DNA of 64,000 bases, from contig CAWCLF010000001.1 in assembly GCA_963796325.1 (NCBI GenBank), positions 2,666,001 to 2,730,000 on the forward strand, read 5' to 3'. The stretch is from CAVYGN01 sp963796325 (GTDB taxonomy: Bacteria; Spirochaetota; Brevinematia; Brevinematales; JAOACQ01). Below, piece by piece: positions 46,201 to 56,000 of the stretch. The notes beneath the pieces were generated by a model. It ran no database searches. It was given only the letters and a program-made list of their open reading frames with translations, and was not told the DNA's origin. Position numbers and translations under genes: made by a program. Position 1 is the first letter of the stretch; each line of letters begins with the position of its first letter.

Positions 46201-46964
46201 TCCATTTCCATCATTTCATATTTCGGGGATATGAATAATCCACAAAGATCTGCGGTAGACTCGAAATAAAGGATTGAATAATGAATGTTTTCGATGTACC
46301 TGGTTTTCAATTTCAAAGCAGCCAGTTGTTTTTTTAAAGATTTAGAATTTTCAAGTTTTACAACGCCTATGACGGGGATCTTTCTTTTTTCAAAAGTCCT
46401 CCAGTCGAAATCTATATATACCTTTAATGAGCTCAACTTTATCCGGGAATATATTTCGCACCAGAAAGCGCTTTTTAACGGACCGAAGTTTGTGCTTTCA
46501 GACTGCATTTCCATGAAATCGCCATGGCTGAATCCCACCATATCGATAAGCAAATATTCGATATTTTTCAATAGAAGTTCCCCTGATAAACCGTCCAACC
46601 GGCTTAACCTGTCAATTCTATTCTTTTTTCCAAACTCCCTGAGTTCATCCAAATCCTGTTTCCAGGTGTCGGTATCCTTTTTCAGGGCGATAAACAGCCC
46701 CGCGCATTCAGGGGATATTTCAAAATAAATTCCCCTGTAATGAAGGGTATCTATGTCCATAACCGGCAGGTCATGGACGGATAGATCATTTTTCAATGAA
46801 GCCAGGTTATCTATATGAACAGCACCAACGACCGGGAATTTTCTTTCTTTAAAAGACTTCCATTCAAAGTTTACATGAATTTTATAATCCGGCTTCTTTA
46901 TAAGTTTATATATATCGTTCCAGAAATTAACCCTCTGCGGATTGAAATCGCACCTGTTTTCCAT
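43221..46964 (-). CDS. Giant repeat protein with two methyltransferase domains
   Basis: 1,247 residues in two unequal halves. A repeat of about 150 residues occurs five times (beginning near 14, 168, 565, 716 and 872), with signatures FW..IY..I, F.WRTFEKRKFPVIG and YFE…GLFI. Copies 1, 3 and 4 are type A (HYRGIYFE, PECAGLFIA, DTDTWRQD); copies 2 and 5 are type B (LYFES, GLFIS). Each type B copy is followed by a class I SAM methyltransferase (IHDVGTNVAQFPLLL near 371 and 1083; IANDVLEHLPD and IANDVLEHMPD). The order is A-B-MT-A-A-B-MT. I do not recognise the repeat. It may bind the growing substrate for the methyltransferases. Confidence 0.82.
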   Translation of the reverse strand: MENRCDFNPQRVNFWNDIYKLIKKPDYKIHVNFEWKSFKERKFPVVGAVHIDNLASLKNDLSVHDLPVMDIDTLHYRGIYFEISPECAGLFIALKKDTDTWKQDLDELREFGKKNRIDRLSRLDGLSGELLLKNIEYLLIDMVGFSHGDFMEMQSESTNFGPLKSAFWCEIYSRIKLSSLKVYIDFDWRTFEKRKIPVIGVVKLENSKSLKKQLAALKLKTRYIENIHYSILYFESTADLCGLFISPKYEMMEMDQRIINSDLEFIILEEIKKAGMKNKIESLADIDMVSCVLIKRFFETMMEEILKITEFEINGIIYKNSHSEYIRNYLDLKNKRYVCKHKDILFDHIEKFSGLYYLEIKIISELLRGGGISIHDVGTNVAQFPLLLSALSGEELFGVNITSIIASDCAWTGEIFIKDILKDNPGYKKIDFIKLDLIGGIKDSPETDVVIANDVLEHLPDDDTSFAVLKGLWDKTGKLLIVHVPFEKIPSPFWGHNISFNDEKIKNWAGRLPDGNILPGRFYESEMQRLIGGVFLVVSREDFSKLKEKKEMEKRCDFNPQKINFWNDTYNLIKRKDYKVYTSFDWKTFKKRRFPVIGALQMDNLDELKMCIENSHRDVKEIRTLHYRGIYFETSPECAGMFIALRKDTDTWRQDFDELRAFGEENNIENLALIDDLSWSLLLTNIGFLLYDTAGIFNQDFMEIQSVGDIDPSKIIFWYKICGIIKEVNPGLEHSVIIDAYWETFQARKIPVIGTVHIDDLDELKKGMSLTLEARDIMTPHYRGIYFETSPECAGLFIALRKDTDTWRQDLDELRTFGKDNNIESLELMDGISCGILLNNIEFMMSGMAGINHKDFVEMQLEHNFYNPLRTNFWCNTYSLIIRDKFRVYMDFDWRTFEKRKFPVIGSVKLDGLEPLKNRLLEHEFKTTVIETTNYLILYFESGADPPGLFISLKNELPDINLRNINSDIEYSIMSELKKAGRKHLLENLSGLDFLSSSLIKRCFESLIADILGITVHEMRVITYKNSHMKYVGNYRNYKNRGAGSLDYISRKSNMIREENIKWFSGIYYLEIRQISKILKGPAISIHDVGTNVAQFPLLLSALSREELFGLEISRIIASDIGWTGEEYIKEIINHDESYKPISFIKLDLIEDIQNFPATDVIIANDVLEHMPDEEASFSVLKGLWEKTGKLLIAHVPIEDSPNLLWDHHVAFNEEKIRKWAGRLAGGCDRQELSRYGLFVVPKFKQG

Positions 46965-47004
46965 CTTTTCAGTTCCTCTAATTTAAATTTATCTTTACCG
47001 GAAA

Positions 47005-48357
47005 TTAATTGTAAACTGTGAAGCAAAGATCTTTCAGAATCTCTTTTGCCGTCTTTACAATGAACTGCCTTTCTTCCTGCCCTCCGGCCGCAGCTGAAAA
47101 ATAAAACTTTCCCTTAAATACCGATCCGTCCCCTGACGTTTGCCCCTTTTTGCGGTTGATAAACAGGGTATTGCAGGATAACGGTATCATTCCCGAACCT
47201 TTCTCGGGATCAAACAGCATCCCTCCATTCTTAAAACCTCCCAAGACATCCTCGAACCGGATATGGCTTTTGTAACCCGTGGAAAAAAACGACAGGTAAC
47301 TCCCTGAAGAATAAGGGGCCAGGAATTTATCCAGGTAATGATTGATGAGGCCCATAGATTTCCTTGCGTTGATTTCAACAATTGGAATGACCTCGTCATT
47401 CTTTATTATCATGGAATCGATGCATAAGTTCCCCACATAACCCTCGCCCGCCAATTCCAGGACCGCCCTGGCTACAATATCGAAATAATTCCTGCTTTCA
47501 AGGTAATCAATAAAATCCCTGTCCGCACCCAGTGAACCGGAATAGGAAAAATTCCGATTAACTGTATTTTGAACGGATAAAACACTGTGTTTACCATCCT
47601 GACCTATCAGTGCCTGGCATGAAAAATCCCGGACTTTATCATAATACGGTTCGATCAGGAACCGGGTAAATAATCCTTTTTCTTCCTGTGAAGACAGGTA
47701 TTTCTCGATTTTTTTAAGCATTGTATGAGTGCTAATTACCATGTTTCCCTTACCGGAAACGCCGTAAGGGTCTTTAATTAAAAATCCCCTTTCGTTCTCG
47801 TATTTTATTGCGGCTTTTTCAAGTTCCTTGCTGTTATTGATGATAGCGCCGTATTTTGCTATACCGATCTTCTCACATAAATTATGCGAGTAGATTTTGG
47901 AATTGACCTTCTTTACAATTTCAAAGTCCGGTTTCATTTCCATAAAACCCCAATTCCTGCATGCCAGCGCTGTATATGGAAGAATAGCATAAGTATCTAT
48001 TGAGGAAATACCTTTCAGGAGATCAAGAAAATAAGTATTTTGAATCTGCTTGTTTAAAAGCTCAAAAACGCATTTTTCGACGGAACCGGCTGCGCCTTCA
48101 TCCTCGTCATTTAAATCCCTTTTATTGGCGCCGAATGAGAAACCGGCATTTTGAAGGAAATCCTCAAATACGGGTTCAAGCCTATACTTGGTCAGAAGAA
48201 TGTCTTCCTTCCCGCAAAGAGGAAATAGAAGTTCATCCATCGCCGATACTACGTTATCGGAGGCGGCATCTTTTATTTCAGGAAGTTTTGCCGCTTTTTC
48301 ATCCCTCCAGAATTTTTCCGGATCGAAAGTACCCATGAAAACTGTCCTATCATTCAT
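47005..48357 (-). CDS. ATP-grasp ligase-like protein
   Basis: 450 residues from the ATG at 48357. ATP-grasp features are FLIKDPYGVSGKGNMVIS (P-loop-like lid), RFLIEPYYDKVRDFS and IPIVEINARKSMGL near the end with the Mg-binding Glu/Asn. Such enzymes join a carboxylate to an amine or thiol through an acyl phosphate. It overlaps the radical SAM gene upstream by 8 bases (ATG in the last codons of that gene). With the carrier protein two genes away it could load or ligate building blocks. Confidence 0.83.
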   Translation of the reverse strand: MNDRTVFMGTFDPEKFWRDEKAAKLPEIKDAASDNVVSAMDELLFPLCGKEDILLTKYRLEPVFEDFLQNAGFSFGANKRDLNDEDEGAAGSVEKCVFELLNKQIQNTYFLDLLKGISSIDTYAILPYTALACRNWGFMEMKPDFEIVKKVNSKIYSHNLCEKIGIAKYGAIINNSKELEKAAIKYENERGFLIKDPYGVSGKGNMVISTHTMLKKIEKYLSSQEEKGLFTRFLIEPYYDKVRDFSCQALIGQDGKHSVLSVQNTVNRNFSYSGSLGADRDFIDYLESRNYFDIVARAVLELAGEGYVGNLCIDSMIIKNDEVIPIVEINARKSMGLINHYLDKFLAPYSSGSYLSFFSTGYKSHIRFEDVLGGFKNGGMLFDPEKGSGMIPLSCNTLFINRKKGQTSGDGSVFKGKFYFSAAAGGQEERQFIVKTAKEILKDLCFTVYN

Positions 48358-49372
48358 AAACACCTTCTCCAATTTTTTTTAGTTTAAAATCAGGATCCGG
48401 CATTTTTATATTTTGATTTTTTTTTGTGCAAAGAATATCAAAAGCGCAGGAGCAGCTATCTTTCTTACAAATTACCGGCACGCATGGGAATTTCAGATCG
48501 TCATCCCCGATTTTTCCGATCAAGTCCTGCTCGCACCAGGCCCTGAAGACCTCTTTCTTCCTGTTTATAACTATCTGTTCCAGCCCGGCCCAGCATTTCC
48601 AGGATTTCCAGCGGTTTTCGTTATTAATTATGATATCAGGCTGAGTTATTGCATCTGTTGTATGATCGATATAAGTTTTCACCATCCTTCCTCTGTAGGT
48701 AAACGGCTCCTTATCCCAGAATATCTTTGTTTCCTTATTCAACCGGTTAAGCCTTCGCAATTGATCATTTGAGTAATTCATTAAAACCGGCACACCTAGC
48801 AACACGTATAAAGCCTGGAAGCTGATTGAGGCGTTGCGTATAGAGCCGGCTATTTTCAGCCCTAACTCTTCGCATTCGCTGAAATAATCCGGGTGCATCA
48901 TAATATTGATATGGCAGGAAACCTTGTCGTGAATATATACGGCCGCCTTGTAAAACAAATCTTTATACTGTGAAGCCGGATGATAGCTGAGCGTTATGTG
49001 ATCCAGGAAAGGAACCATTTCTTCCCAGTAGTTAATACTTCTTTTTCCATTCGTGCAAATCCCGGAATAACATCCATTCGTTTTAATATAATTTAACAAT
49101 TCTTTAAGATCCGGATACAGGGTGATTTCGCCGCCCGATAAATCGAAATAGATATCTTTGCCAAGACGGTCCTTATAATAGGATTTGATCTTATCAATAA
49201 TTTTTTCTGAAGTCGGCATATCGAGCCATTTAGCCGATCCATTGTGAAGTGATAAAGGGCAATACGAACACTTAAGATTGCATTTGTTTCCATACTGCCA
49301 TCCCACTATCAACATATTGGCATGCCTGATATTTTCATGCGAATAATGAAGCAAGTTACCTGCATTCATCAT
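48350..49372 (-). CDS. Radical SAM protein with C-terminal Cys cluster
   Basis: 340 residues with radical SAM CNLKCSYC near residue 32 and LSGGEITLYPDL. The C-terminal Cys-rich tail has WKCWAGLEQIVINRKKE, WCEQDLIG, CVPVICKKDSCSC and ILC, likely holding extra [4Fe-4S] clusters as in SPASM proteins. AAAGGAAAAT precedes the ATG. It is the second gene of the operon, 20 bases after the carrier protein. Confidence 0.86.
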   Translation of the reverse strand: MMNAGNLLHYSHENIRHANMLIVGWQYGNKCNLKCSYCPLSLHNGSAKWLDMPTSEKIIDKIKSYYKDRLGKDIYFDLSGGEITLYPDLKELLNYIKTNGCYSGICTNGKRSINYWEEMVPFLDHITLSYHPASQYKDLFYKAAVYIHDKVSCHINIMMHPDYFSECEELGLKIAGSIRNASISFQALYVLLGVPVLMNYSNDQLRRLNRLNKETKIFWDKEPFTYRGRMVKTYIDHTTDAITQPDIIINNENRWKSWKCWAGLEQIVINRKKEVFRAWCEQDLIGKIGDDDLKFPCVPVICKKDSCSCAFDILCTKKNQNIKMPDPDFKLKKIGEGVYE

Positions 49373-49392
49373 ATTTTCCTTTAATGAGGTTA

Positions 49393-49656
49393 TTATGCCT
49401 TGGCCGTGCTTTTACTTATAAATTTGCATAGAGTGTCAATGCTGTTAAATATCGAGAAATCCAGGTTTTCAAAATCCATTTCAAACGCAAATTCATCCTC
49501 CAGTACAAGGACAAAGTTTATCATCTGGACCGACTCCAGTCCGATTTCGGTAATAATATTGGTCGACCCGGTCAGGGTTGATGGCAGCGAAGGATCGCCG
49601 ACAACCTCACCGAGCAACTTCTTAACCTTTTCCAATATTCCGGAACCGCTCTCCAT
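49393..49656 (-). CDS. Acyl/peptidyl carrier protein
   Basis: 87 residues, the size of a free ACP. The phosphopantetheine site reads GLESVQMI, with Ser near residue 38 in place (GLES rather than the usual GxDS). It is followed by acidic helices (LEDEF, DFENLDF). AAGGAGG precedes the ATG. It is the first gene of the apparent operon, so the product or a building block is probably carried as a thioester. Confidence 0.85.
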   Translation of the reverse strand: MESGSGILEKVKKLLGEVVGDPSLPSTLTGSTNIITEIGLESVQMINFVLVLEDEFAFEMDFENLDFSIFNSIDTLCKFISKSTAKA

Positions 49657-49680
49657 AAATTTCCTCCTTAAAGCAAAATT

Positions 49681-49694
49681 GTTAAAATTTTAAC
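49681..49694. promoter_or_regulatory. Palindrome in the operon leader
   Basis: Perfect 14-base palindrome GTTAAAATTTTAAC between the sigma-54 promoter match and the carrier-protein gene. It is a possible operator, although a short AT-rich palindrome may be chance. Confidence 0.3.
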
Positions 49695-49718
49695 ACCTGT
49701 GCTTTTACTGATTAGTAA

Positions 49719-49734
49719 TGCAACTTTAATACCA
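49719..49734 (-). promoter_or_regulatory. Sigma-54 promoter of the operon
   Basis: On the minus strand TGGTATTAAAGTTGCA matches the -24/-12 consensus (TGGCAC-N5-TTGCA) in the invariant GG and GC with the exact 12-base step and the full TTGCA. It lies 63 bases before the carrier-protein start and directly downstream of a gene for a sigma-54 activator. Confidence 0.72.
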
Positions 49735-49930
49735 CAAGCAACAGGGCAGGCTGTTTTTTATTGAGGGAAAGTGTTTCTTTTTTTATAAAATAAGACAAGT
49801 TGAGATATAATTAACAGTTAAAAAACTTCCATCCATTACAAATAAAATTTTATTATTCATTTATGCGTTTCCAGGACCCGGATTCCTTCCGTCAGGTTTT
49901 CGACGATAAGCGAACTTATTAATATGTACT

Positions 49931-49944
49931 GTCAGATTTCTGAC
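49931..49944. promoter_or_regulatory. Inverted repeat, possible activator site
   Basis: GTCAGATTTCTGAC is a perfect 6-2-6 inverted repeat about 200 bases upstream of the sigma-54 promoter. Its position suits an enhancer-type site. No T-run follows it, so a terminator for the activator gene is less likely. Confidence 0.35.
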
Positions 49945-49964
49945 GGCAGTGGATTACATATTTT

Positions 49965-52790
49965 TCAGGAAGCGATATTCAGTTCTTTTAATTTATAGAT
50001 CAGGGTGGTCCTTTTTATTCCCATCAGTTCAGCCGCCGCTGTTTTATTTCCCCTGGATTCTTTCAAAGCCCATAAAATTATATTTTTAGAATAACTGTTA
50101 AGCAGGTCTTCATAATTTCTATTGATCCATATTTCATGGCTGTTATTCGGCGGTTTTATTTCCTCTTCGGTTTTATACTGGCTTGATTCCGAAATAATCC
50201 CCGCCGGGAAGTGACTTGGTTTTAATTCCCTTTTATCATCCGGAGAACTGGCCAGGATCGCAAAAGACCTTATGATAAAGTTTTCCAATTCCCTGACATT
50301 TCCCGGCCACTCATAATTCATGATTTTACGTAATGCATTTATTTCAAGCTCCAGGTCCGCAGGGAGATTAAATTCACAGTAATATTTTTTAATAAAATGA
50401 TCAATCAAAACCGGAATGTCATCTTTTCTTTCTCTCAGGGGCGGAATATTGATGTTAAAAACATTGATCCTGTAATACAGGTCTTCCCTGAATTCGCCTT
50501 TCCCGACCATTTGCTTAACATCCCTATTGGTTGCAAAAACAAACCTGCATTTTGAATTTATGAACATGTCACTGCCGACCGGTTTATACTGGTTATCCTG
50601 CAGAACGCGGAGAAGTTTCGATTGTATATCCAGCGGCATTTCACAGATTTCATCCAGAAATAATGTCCCTTTCCCGGCAGCTGCAATGCTGCCGCCGCGG
50701 TTTTCCTTGGCATCTGTAAAGGAACCCCTGACATGTCCGAAAAGCTCCGATTCCCATAGGTCATGCGTTACGGCGGCACAATTAATCGCAACAAAAGGAT
50801 GATCCTTATTACCACTGGTATAATGAATGAGCTTCACTATCAGCTCTTTGCCGGTCCCGGTTTCACCAGTTATAAAGATAGGCTTTGAAAGCATAACTGC
50901 CTGGCCTACTTCATTCACTACCTGCTGTAACTGCCTGCTTTTATAAACAAGCGTGCTTTTTTCATCCAGTTTTTTTTCCTTCCTCTGGGAAATATGTATC
51001 GTCAGCTTTTCAACCTCGTTTTCAACCTTATCCTTCATAAATTTCATCATGTAATATTCCGATGTCTTTTCCCGAACCTGCCGCACAAGTATTTCAGATT
51101 GTTTCTGGATTTTCTCAAACATTATTGCGCTCATCATGCTGATATTTATCTTGGTGCGGACCATTTCGTAAATCCTGTAATTTATCGGACTGTATTTCAT
51201 TAGCATAAAACCGAGCTGGGTTGTCCCCCGAAGCATATTTTCCATAATATATGTATAACGCTTATCGTCAGGAATTATTCCTGCCGGGAAGATTTCACCG
51301 GGTTTATAATTGAAGCCGCCTTTCGGAACAGCGATCCGCTTGCCGTCATATAACCCGAAGACAAGCCTTGCTTCCTGTTCCGGTTTTTCCGGGTCATTGT
51401 AAAGTGAAATACAGCAGTCATTAATTCCCAGTGCTTTAAGCCTTGAGAGAATTATTTCAAGCTGGCGTTCAAGATCGAAAGTATTTGAAAGCTCGGCGCC
51501 GAAATCGTTCAGGCGCTCAATCTGCGAAGTTTCAGACATTTTTAAAAAAAGGGCGCTTTTCTGCAGGCCGCTGGAAATCATCATCCTTGCTTCATGAAAC
51601 ATATCTTCGGCTTTGTTGAGTGTTTCCCTCTTATAAATAAAACACAAGGCGTTGATTCTTAAGATGGAAAGCAGCGTATTAAGATCGAATAGTTTTTCAT
51701 AACTTTCAAAACTGTTAAGGATTATATCGTTCCATGCTGACAAAAATACGGAGGGCTGTTCCCGGTTAAGAGCCAGTATAAGACTCTCAATAAGAATTTC
51801 CTGGCTTTCCGGCCGGATCCCTGTCCGTTTTAGTTCCGAAATAACGGCATCTTTATTATTTTCCAGGGAATCATTATTACAGCTATCCTGATTGGAAACG
51901 GAATAAAATATCTTATTCGGATAACAGCCGCATGATTCACGGATCACGATCTTAGCCGGAAGACTGTTTATCAAAGGAATATTTTCCCCCCGGATTCTCT
52001 TTATCAGCAGCTCGGTGGCAAGGGCGGATTGCCTTTTAGTCGGCTGGCGGACAGTTGTCAGCCTGGAGCAAATACTATCATCAATATCGTCGAAACCGGC
52101 AACAGGTATCAAATCAGACGAGACCCTGCCCCGTATCCGGAGTTCATCAATAATTCCGAGGGCCATATAGTCATTGGCTGAAACAATAGCATCTATCTTT
52201 GCTTTTCGTTTATCCAGCAGTACTTTTATAGCCGACTTTCCTGAATTGATGGAAAAATCCCCGTCAACGACCAGGTCAGGATCATAAGGCAGGCCGTAAT
52301 AATCCAGCATCTTGCAATAAGTGCGCAAGCGGATGTTTGCTTCGGTATTGACCGTCAAACCGGATATAAAAGCAATCCTTTTATAACCATGGAACTCAAC
52401 CATATGCTTCATTACATCGCGGGTACCGGATTCATTATCTATTCCTACCGACGGGATATCAAATATATTTTCACCCAGGTTGACAACAGGCATATCCCGG
52501 AATCTCGAAAGCAGATTCTCAATAGCCTTGTTACCGGTATAGTTGGCCAGTGAGGGAGCCGCCACGACAAGACCGCTTATTCTCTCATGTTCAATGAAAT
52601 TAAAAATGATATTCCTTTTATTTTCCCATTCGTTGGGGGCGGCCAGTCTTCCCCCGGCAAAGCAGATAAGGTTGATATCGTTTTTTTCAGAAATATCCGC
52701 TACCCCTGATAGTATCTCCTGATGATAAGGAGTATTCAGCCAGTCTATTAAAAGAGCTATGGTTATTCTCTTTTTTAAAATTCCGGACAC
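49965..52790 (-). CDS. Sigma-54 activator with LacI-type ligand domain
   Basis: 941 residues. Residues about 8-285 are a periplasmic-binding/LacI-type sugar sensor (GYKRIAFISGL, VAGFDDIDDS, TTVRQP) without the LacI HTH, ending in ESCGC. A central region (about 300-620) may be GAF-like. An AAA+ domain (about 630-860) has Walker A GETGTGKE, the sigma-54 contact loop as GSFTDA instead of GAFTGA, and Walker B GTLFLDE. A Fis-type HTH (NKTAAAELMGIKRTTLIYKL) ends the protein. The start is GTG with GGGAGG upstream. It probably activates the neighbouring operon on binding a sugar-like ligand. Confidence 0.87.
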   Translation of the reverse strand: MSGILKKRITIALLIDWLNTPYHQEILSGVADISEKNDINLICFAGGRLAAPNEWENKRNIIFNFIEHERISGLVVAAPSLANYTGNKAIENLLSRFRDMPVVNLGENIFDIPSVGIDNESGTRDVMKHMVEFHGYKRIAFISGLTVNTEANIRLRTYCKMLDYYGLPYDPDLVVDGDFSINSGKSAIKVLLDKRKAKIDAIVSANDYMALGIIDELRIRGRVSSDLIPVAGFDDIDDSICSRLTTVRQPTKRQSALATELLIKRIRGENIPLINSLPAKIVIRESCGCYPNKIFYSVSNQDSCNNDSLENNKDAVISELKRTGIRPESQEILIESLILALNREQPSVFLSAWNDIILNSFESYEKLFDLNTLLSILRINALCFIYKRETLNKAEDMFHEARMMISSGLQKSALFLKMSETSQIERLNDFGAELSNTFDLERQLEIILSRLKALGINDCCISLYNDPEKPEQEARLVFGLYDGKRIAVPKGGFNYKPGEIFPAGIIPDDKRYTYIMENMLRGTTQLGFMLMKYSPINYRIYEMVRTKINISMMSAIMFEKIQKQSEILVRQVREKTSEYYMMKFMKDKVENEVEKLTIHISQRKEKKLDEKSTLVYKSRQLQQVVNEVGQAVMLSKPIFITGETGTGKELIVKLIHYTSGNKDHPFVAINCAAVTHDLWESELFGHVRGSFTDAKENRGGSIAAAGKGTLFLDEICEMPLDIQSKLLRVLQDNQYKPVGSDMFINSKCRFVFATNRDVKQMVGKGEFREDLYYRINVFNINIPPLRERKDDIPVLIDHFIKKYYCEFNLPADLELEINALRKIMNYEWPGNVRELENFIIRSFAILASSPDDKRELKPSHFPAGIISESSQYKTEEEIKPPNNSHEIWINRNYEDLLNSYSKNIILWALKESRGNKTAAAELMGIKRTTLIYKLKELNIAS

Positions 52791-53062
52791 CTGTCCTCCC
52801 TAATATTTTTTTATGATCATATAGATTAACTTTATTATTTTACCCTGTCGACCGCGCCGACAGGTTTACACTATTCCATGCTTACAAAAAGGGCAAAGAA
52901 GTCCGTACCTATCGGCTTGGACTTATCTGGCATATTGCTTCTATTGCATTAACGCATGATTAAAAACACAAAAATCGAAGAATTGCCGAAAGATGCGGAC
53001 AAATACAACCGTATGAAGAATAGAAAGGATCTGATGAAATCCGGAAATGACAGTTAAAAATA

Positions 53063-56000
53063 TTATTTGCGCTGAAGATATTTATTCCTGAATTCGGACG
53101 GCGTTTGTTTAGTGTATTTTTTGAATACCTTGTTAAAAGTCGATTTTGAATTGAAACCGGACTCAAAAGCTATATTAAGGATATTGATATTATCCTGCTC
53201 GTCTTTTAATAAAAGCTTTTTTGCTTCCTCCACCCTGTATGCGTTTATGAAATCATAAAAATTAAGCCCGGCGTATTCATTTATTACATATGAGAGATGA
53301 TGCCGGGGTATATTCACATCTTCGCATAATTGAGGAAGAGTAAGCTCAGGTTCCTTATACACCTTTTCTTTTTCAATGTAATCGAGCAGTTTTTTAAAAT
53401 ACGATTCCGACAAAGCTTTCGGAAGCTTTGATTTCCGATATTTACCGGAATTATCTAACTTACCTCCGGAATTAATTTTAAGCTCCTCTACCTGATTTTT
53501 CATATGCTCGTATTTTAATACGCTCTTTACCGCGTTGCTGGTCTGGATTGTTAATATTTCGAATATTTCCCTGTCGGCATTACTGATCTCATAAAGTACA
53601 AATCCAAGGAGCTCCATTTGAAAATTAAGGCTCATTATTATGAAAGGATTATCATAGGCAAGATTTTTAACTCCTCCCGGAACGATTTGAGAGGTTAAAA
53701 AAACAGACTCGTCTTCCTTATAACTGATGGTAGCATAATTCTTATAAGCGATGACAACTTTTGAATACCGGGTTGACACATTCTTCTCATTTTCCTGGAA
53801 CAGGCATATATAGCAGCTCTTGATGCCAAGTTTAGGAAAATTCCACATGATGATATCCGATAATTTCTCGATCTCGAAACTCGTCTGAAGGGACTGCGTG
53901 ATGATGTAGAATTCAAATTCCTTTTCTTTACTTCTCATCATAGGGTATCCGGAAAGCATATTGCCGACATTGTCTATAACGCTTTTTGCTTTTATTTTCA
54001 AATCGTTTACAAAACGGATTCTTTTCTCCGTTTTTAAAACAGAAAGGACATTGTTAAAAATAAATAATAAGACGTCATTCCATATATCAGAATCCCTGCT
54101 GTTTGTAATTACCTCTAAAACGATGCTCTCAAGACTCGTAATAAATTTATCCTCTTTTAATATTAAAATATCCCCGACCAAAGAATCGATCAGTTTTGAA
54201 GCCCATTCCGACCGTAATTTTTCATCGATAATGTCTGAAAACTGCTTATACAGAAGGTTTTCCAACTCAGGTATAAAAAACCCTTTAAATTTGTCCAGAT
54301 CATCGTTCAAGCCTGCGGAATTTCCGATAACATTAACAAAACCGCCCTCGCTGAAAACTGGATCGGAGCACCCGCAGGTACGCCTTACGATCATTCTCGA
54401 TGGCAGCTCGATTTTCTCATCGAATTTACGCCCGTATAATACAGCCAGGAGGGTTTTTAAAGACTGGTATCCCAGGTCAAATAACGGCTGGCTGACTGTC
54501 GTCAGAAGCCTGACAAGATACTGGCTTTCCTGGATATTGTCGAACCCGACAACAGCTATATCCTCGGGTACCTTGATCCCCTTATAACCCAGTTCCTGTA
54601 TGATCGACAGCGCAATCAGATCGTTAGACGCTATAATAACATCAAACTTCACGTTTCTTTCCTCGATAAGCGTAATGACGGCCTTTTTTCCCACCTCCCC
54701 GAAATAATCCCCGTAGATAATGAGCTTGTCATCGACCGCTATCTGAAATTTTTCAAGGGTATCCCTGTAGGCTTTAAATCTGATCCCGGCCTCCATATCA
54801 TACTCCGGTCCGCGTACCAGAGCTATTTTTTTATATTTGTGTATTTCGATAAGGTGTGTTACAAGATCCTGCATTCCGCAGTAATTATCGACGACAACGC
54901 TGGGATATCCTTTCATCTCGATACCGGTGCTTACGACCGGGATGTCATGAAACGAGTCGCAGAATCGCTTGAATTCTTCGGCGGTAATATAATGGCCCAG
55001 TGATGAAGTAATAATAATCAATCCATCGATGGATTCCGGGACAGCCAGATCGAAAACGGCATTTTTCCTTGTTTGAGAATAATGCGGCGCATCGATAGCA
55101 CCGCCGCTGAAAGTGATCAGCCTGATCCCGTTTTCAATGGCTAATTTCTGTATACCAGAGAATATGATCGATTCATAGTTGGAATAAAAACTATCAATAA
55201 ACAGCCCTATGGTAAAGCAGGAATCTTTACTTCTCTGGGGAAAATATTTTAATCTGTACTGCTGGGGAGTCATATTTGTATAATTCTTGAATGTTTTAAT
55301 GAATGAGGCCTTGGAATCGAAACCAGCTTTCGAGTAAACCGAAAGGCTGCCGCCGGCATCGTCGCCGATCGGTTCAATAAGCAATTTTTTGGCTTCATCA
55401 ATCCTGAAACCGTTTATGAAATCGTAATAATTCTTATTTATATGCTTATTCAGGACATCCATTAATTCCATAAGCGAAATATTCAGCTTTTTTGAAAGAT
55501 CAAGGAGCGACAGATTCGGATCAAGGTAGGGTTTTTTTTTAGCCATATAAGCCAGCAGTCTGACAAGCGATTCCTCATCGTTCTGATTCTTATCATTGGT
55601 TTTTTCAGTTGTTTTCGGCTTTTTCCTGTTATTCACGAAAAATATTTCAGGCTGGGCCCATGCATTGAATGCAATAAGAAATATGGAAAAATAAACGGAT
55701 AGGGGAAGCAGGTTGGCAATATCATAAAAATTAAGGCCTAATGGGACCAGGATAAGAATCGGAAGCATAATAAAACATATCAGGCAGAAAACAATTATAA
55801 AATGCTTGATCCATACTAAATTGATCCTGTCAATTGAAGAAAATGTCTCTTTAATCCTTGTTTCATGACGTTTTATTAAAATAAGGAGATAAATCAAATA
55901 GCAAATTATCTGCACCATTACAACCGGTAAAAAATAAGTAATAAAATCCAGCTTTGCTCCATGATTGAGAAACATATTGACTTCCTGAATTTTTTGCTCC

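Noticed and set aside
26273..49656. A RiPP precursor peptide inside the main operon
   Set aside because: The gene gaps are too small for one and no short frame with a leader-like start was found, so a peptide product is not assumed.
49740..49755. AACAG-N6-CTGTT inverted repeat as an activator binding site
   Set aside because: Arms of five bases in AT-rich DNA are easily chance, and the site is too close to the sigma-54 promoter for a normal enhancer element.
52880..53057. Small overlapping frames between the two large regulators (for example a frame ending near 52963 with TYRLGLIWHIASIAL)
   Set aside because: One looks faintly protein-like, but it has no start, no ribosome site and no family I can name; too weak to list as a remnant.
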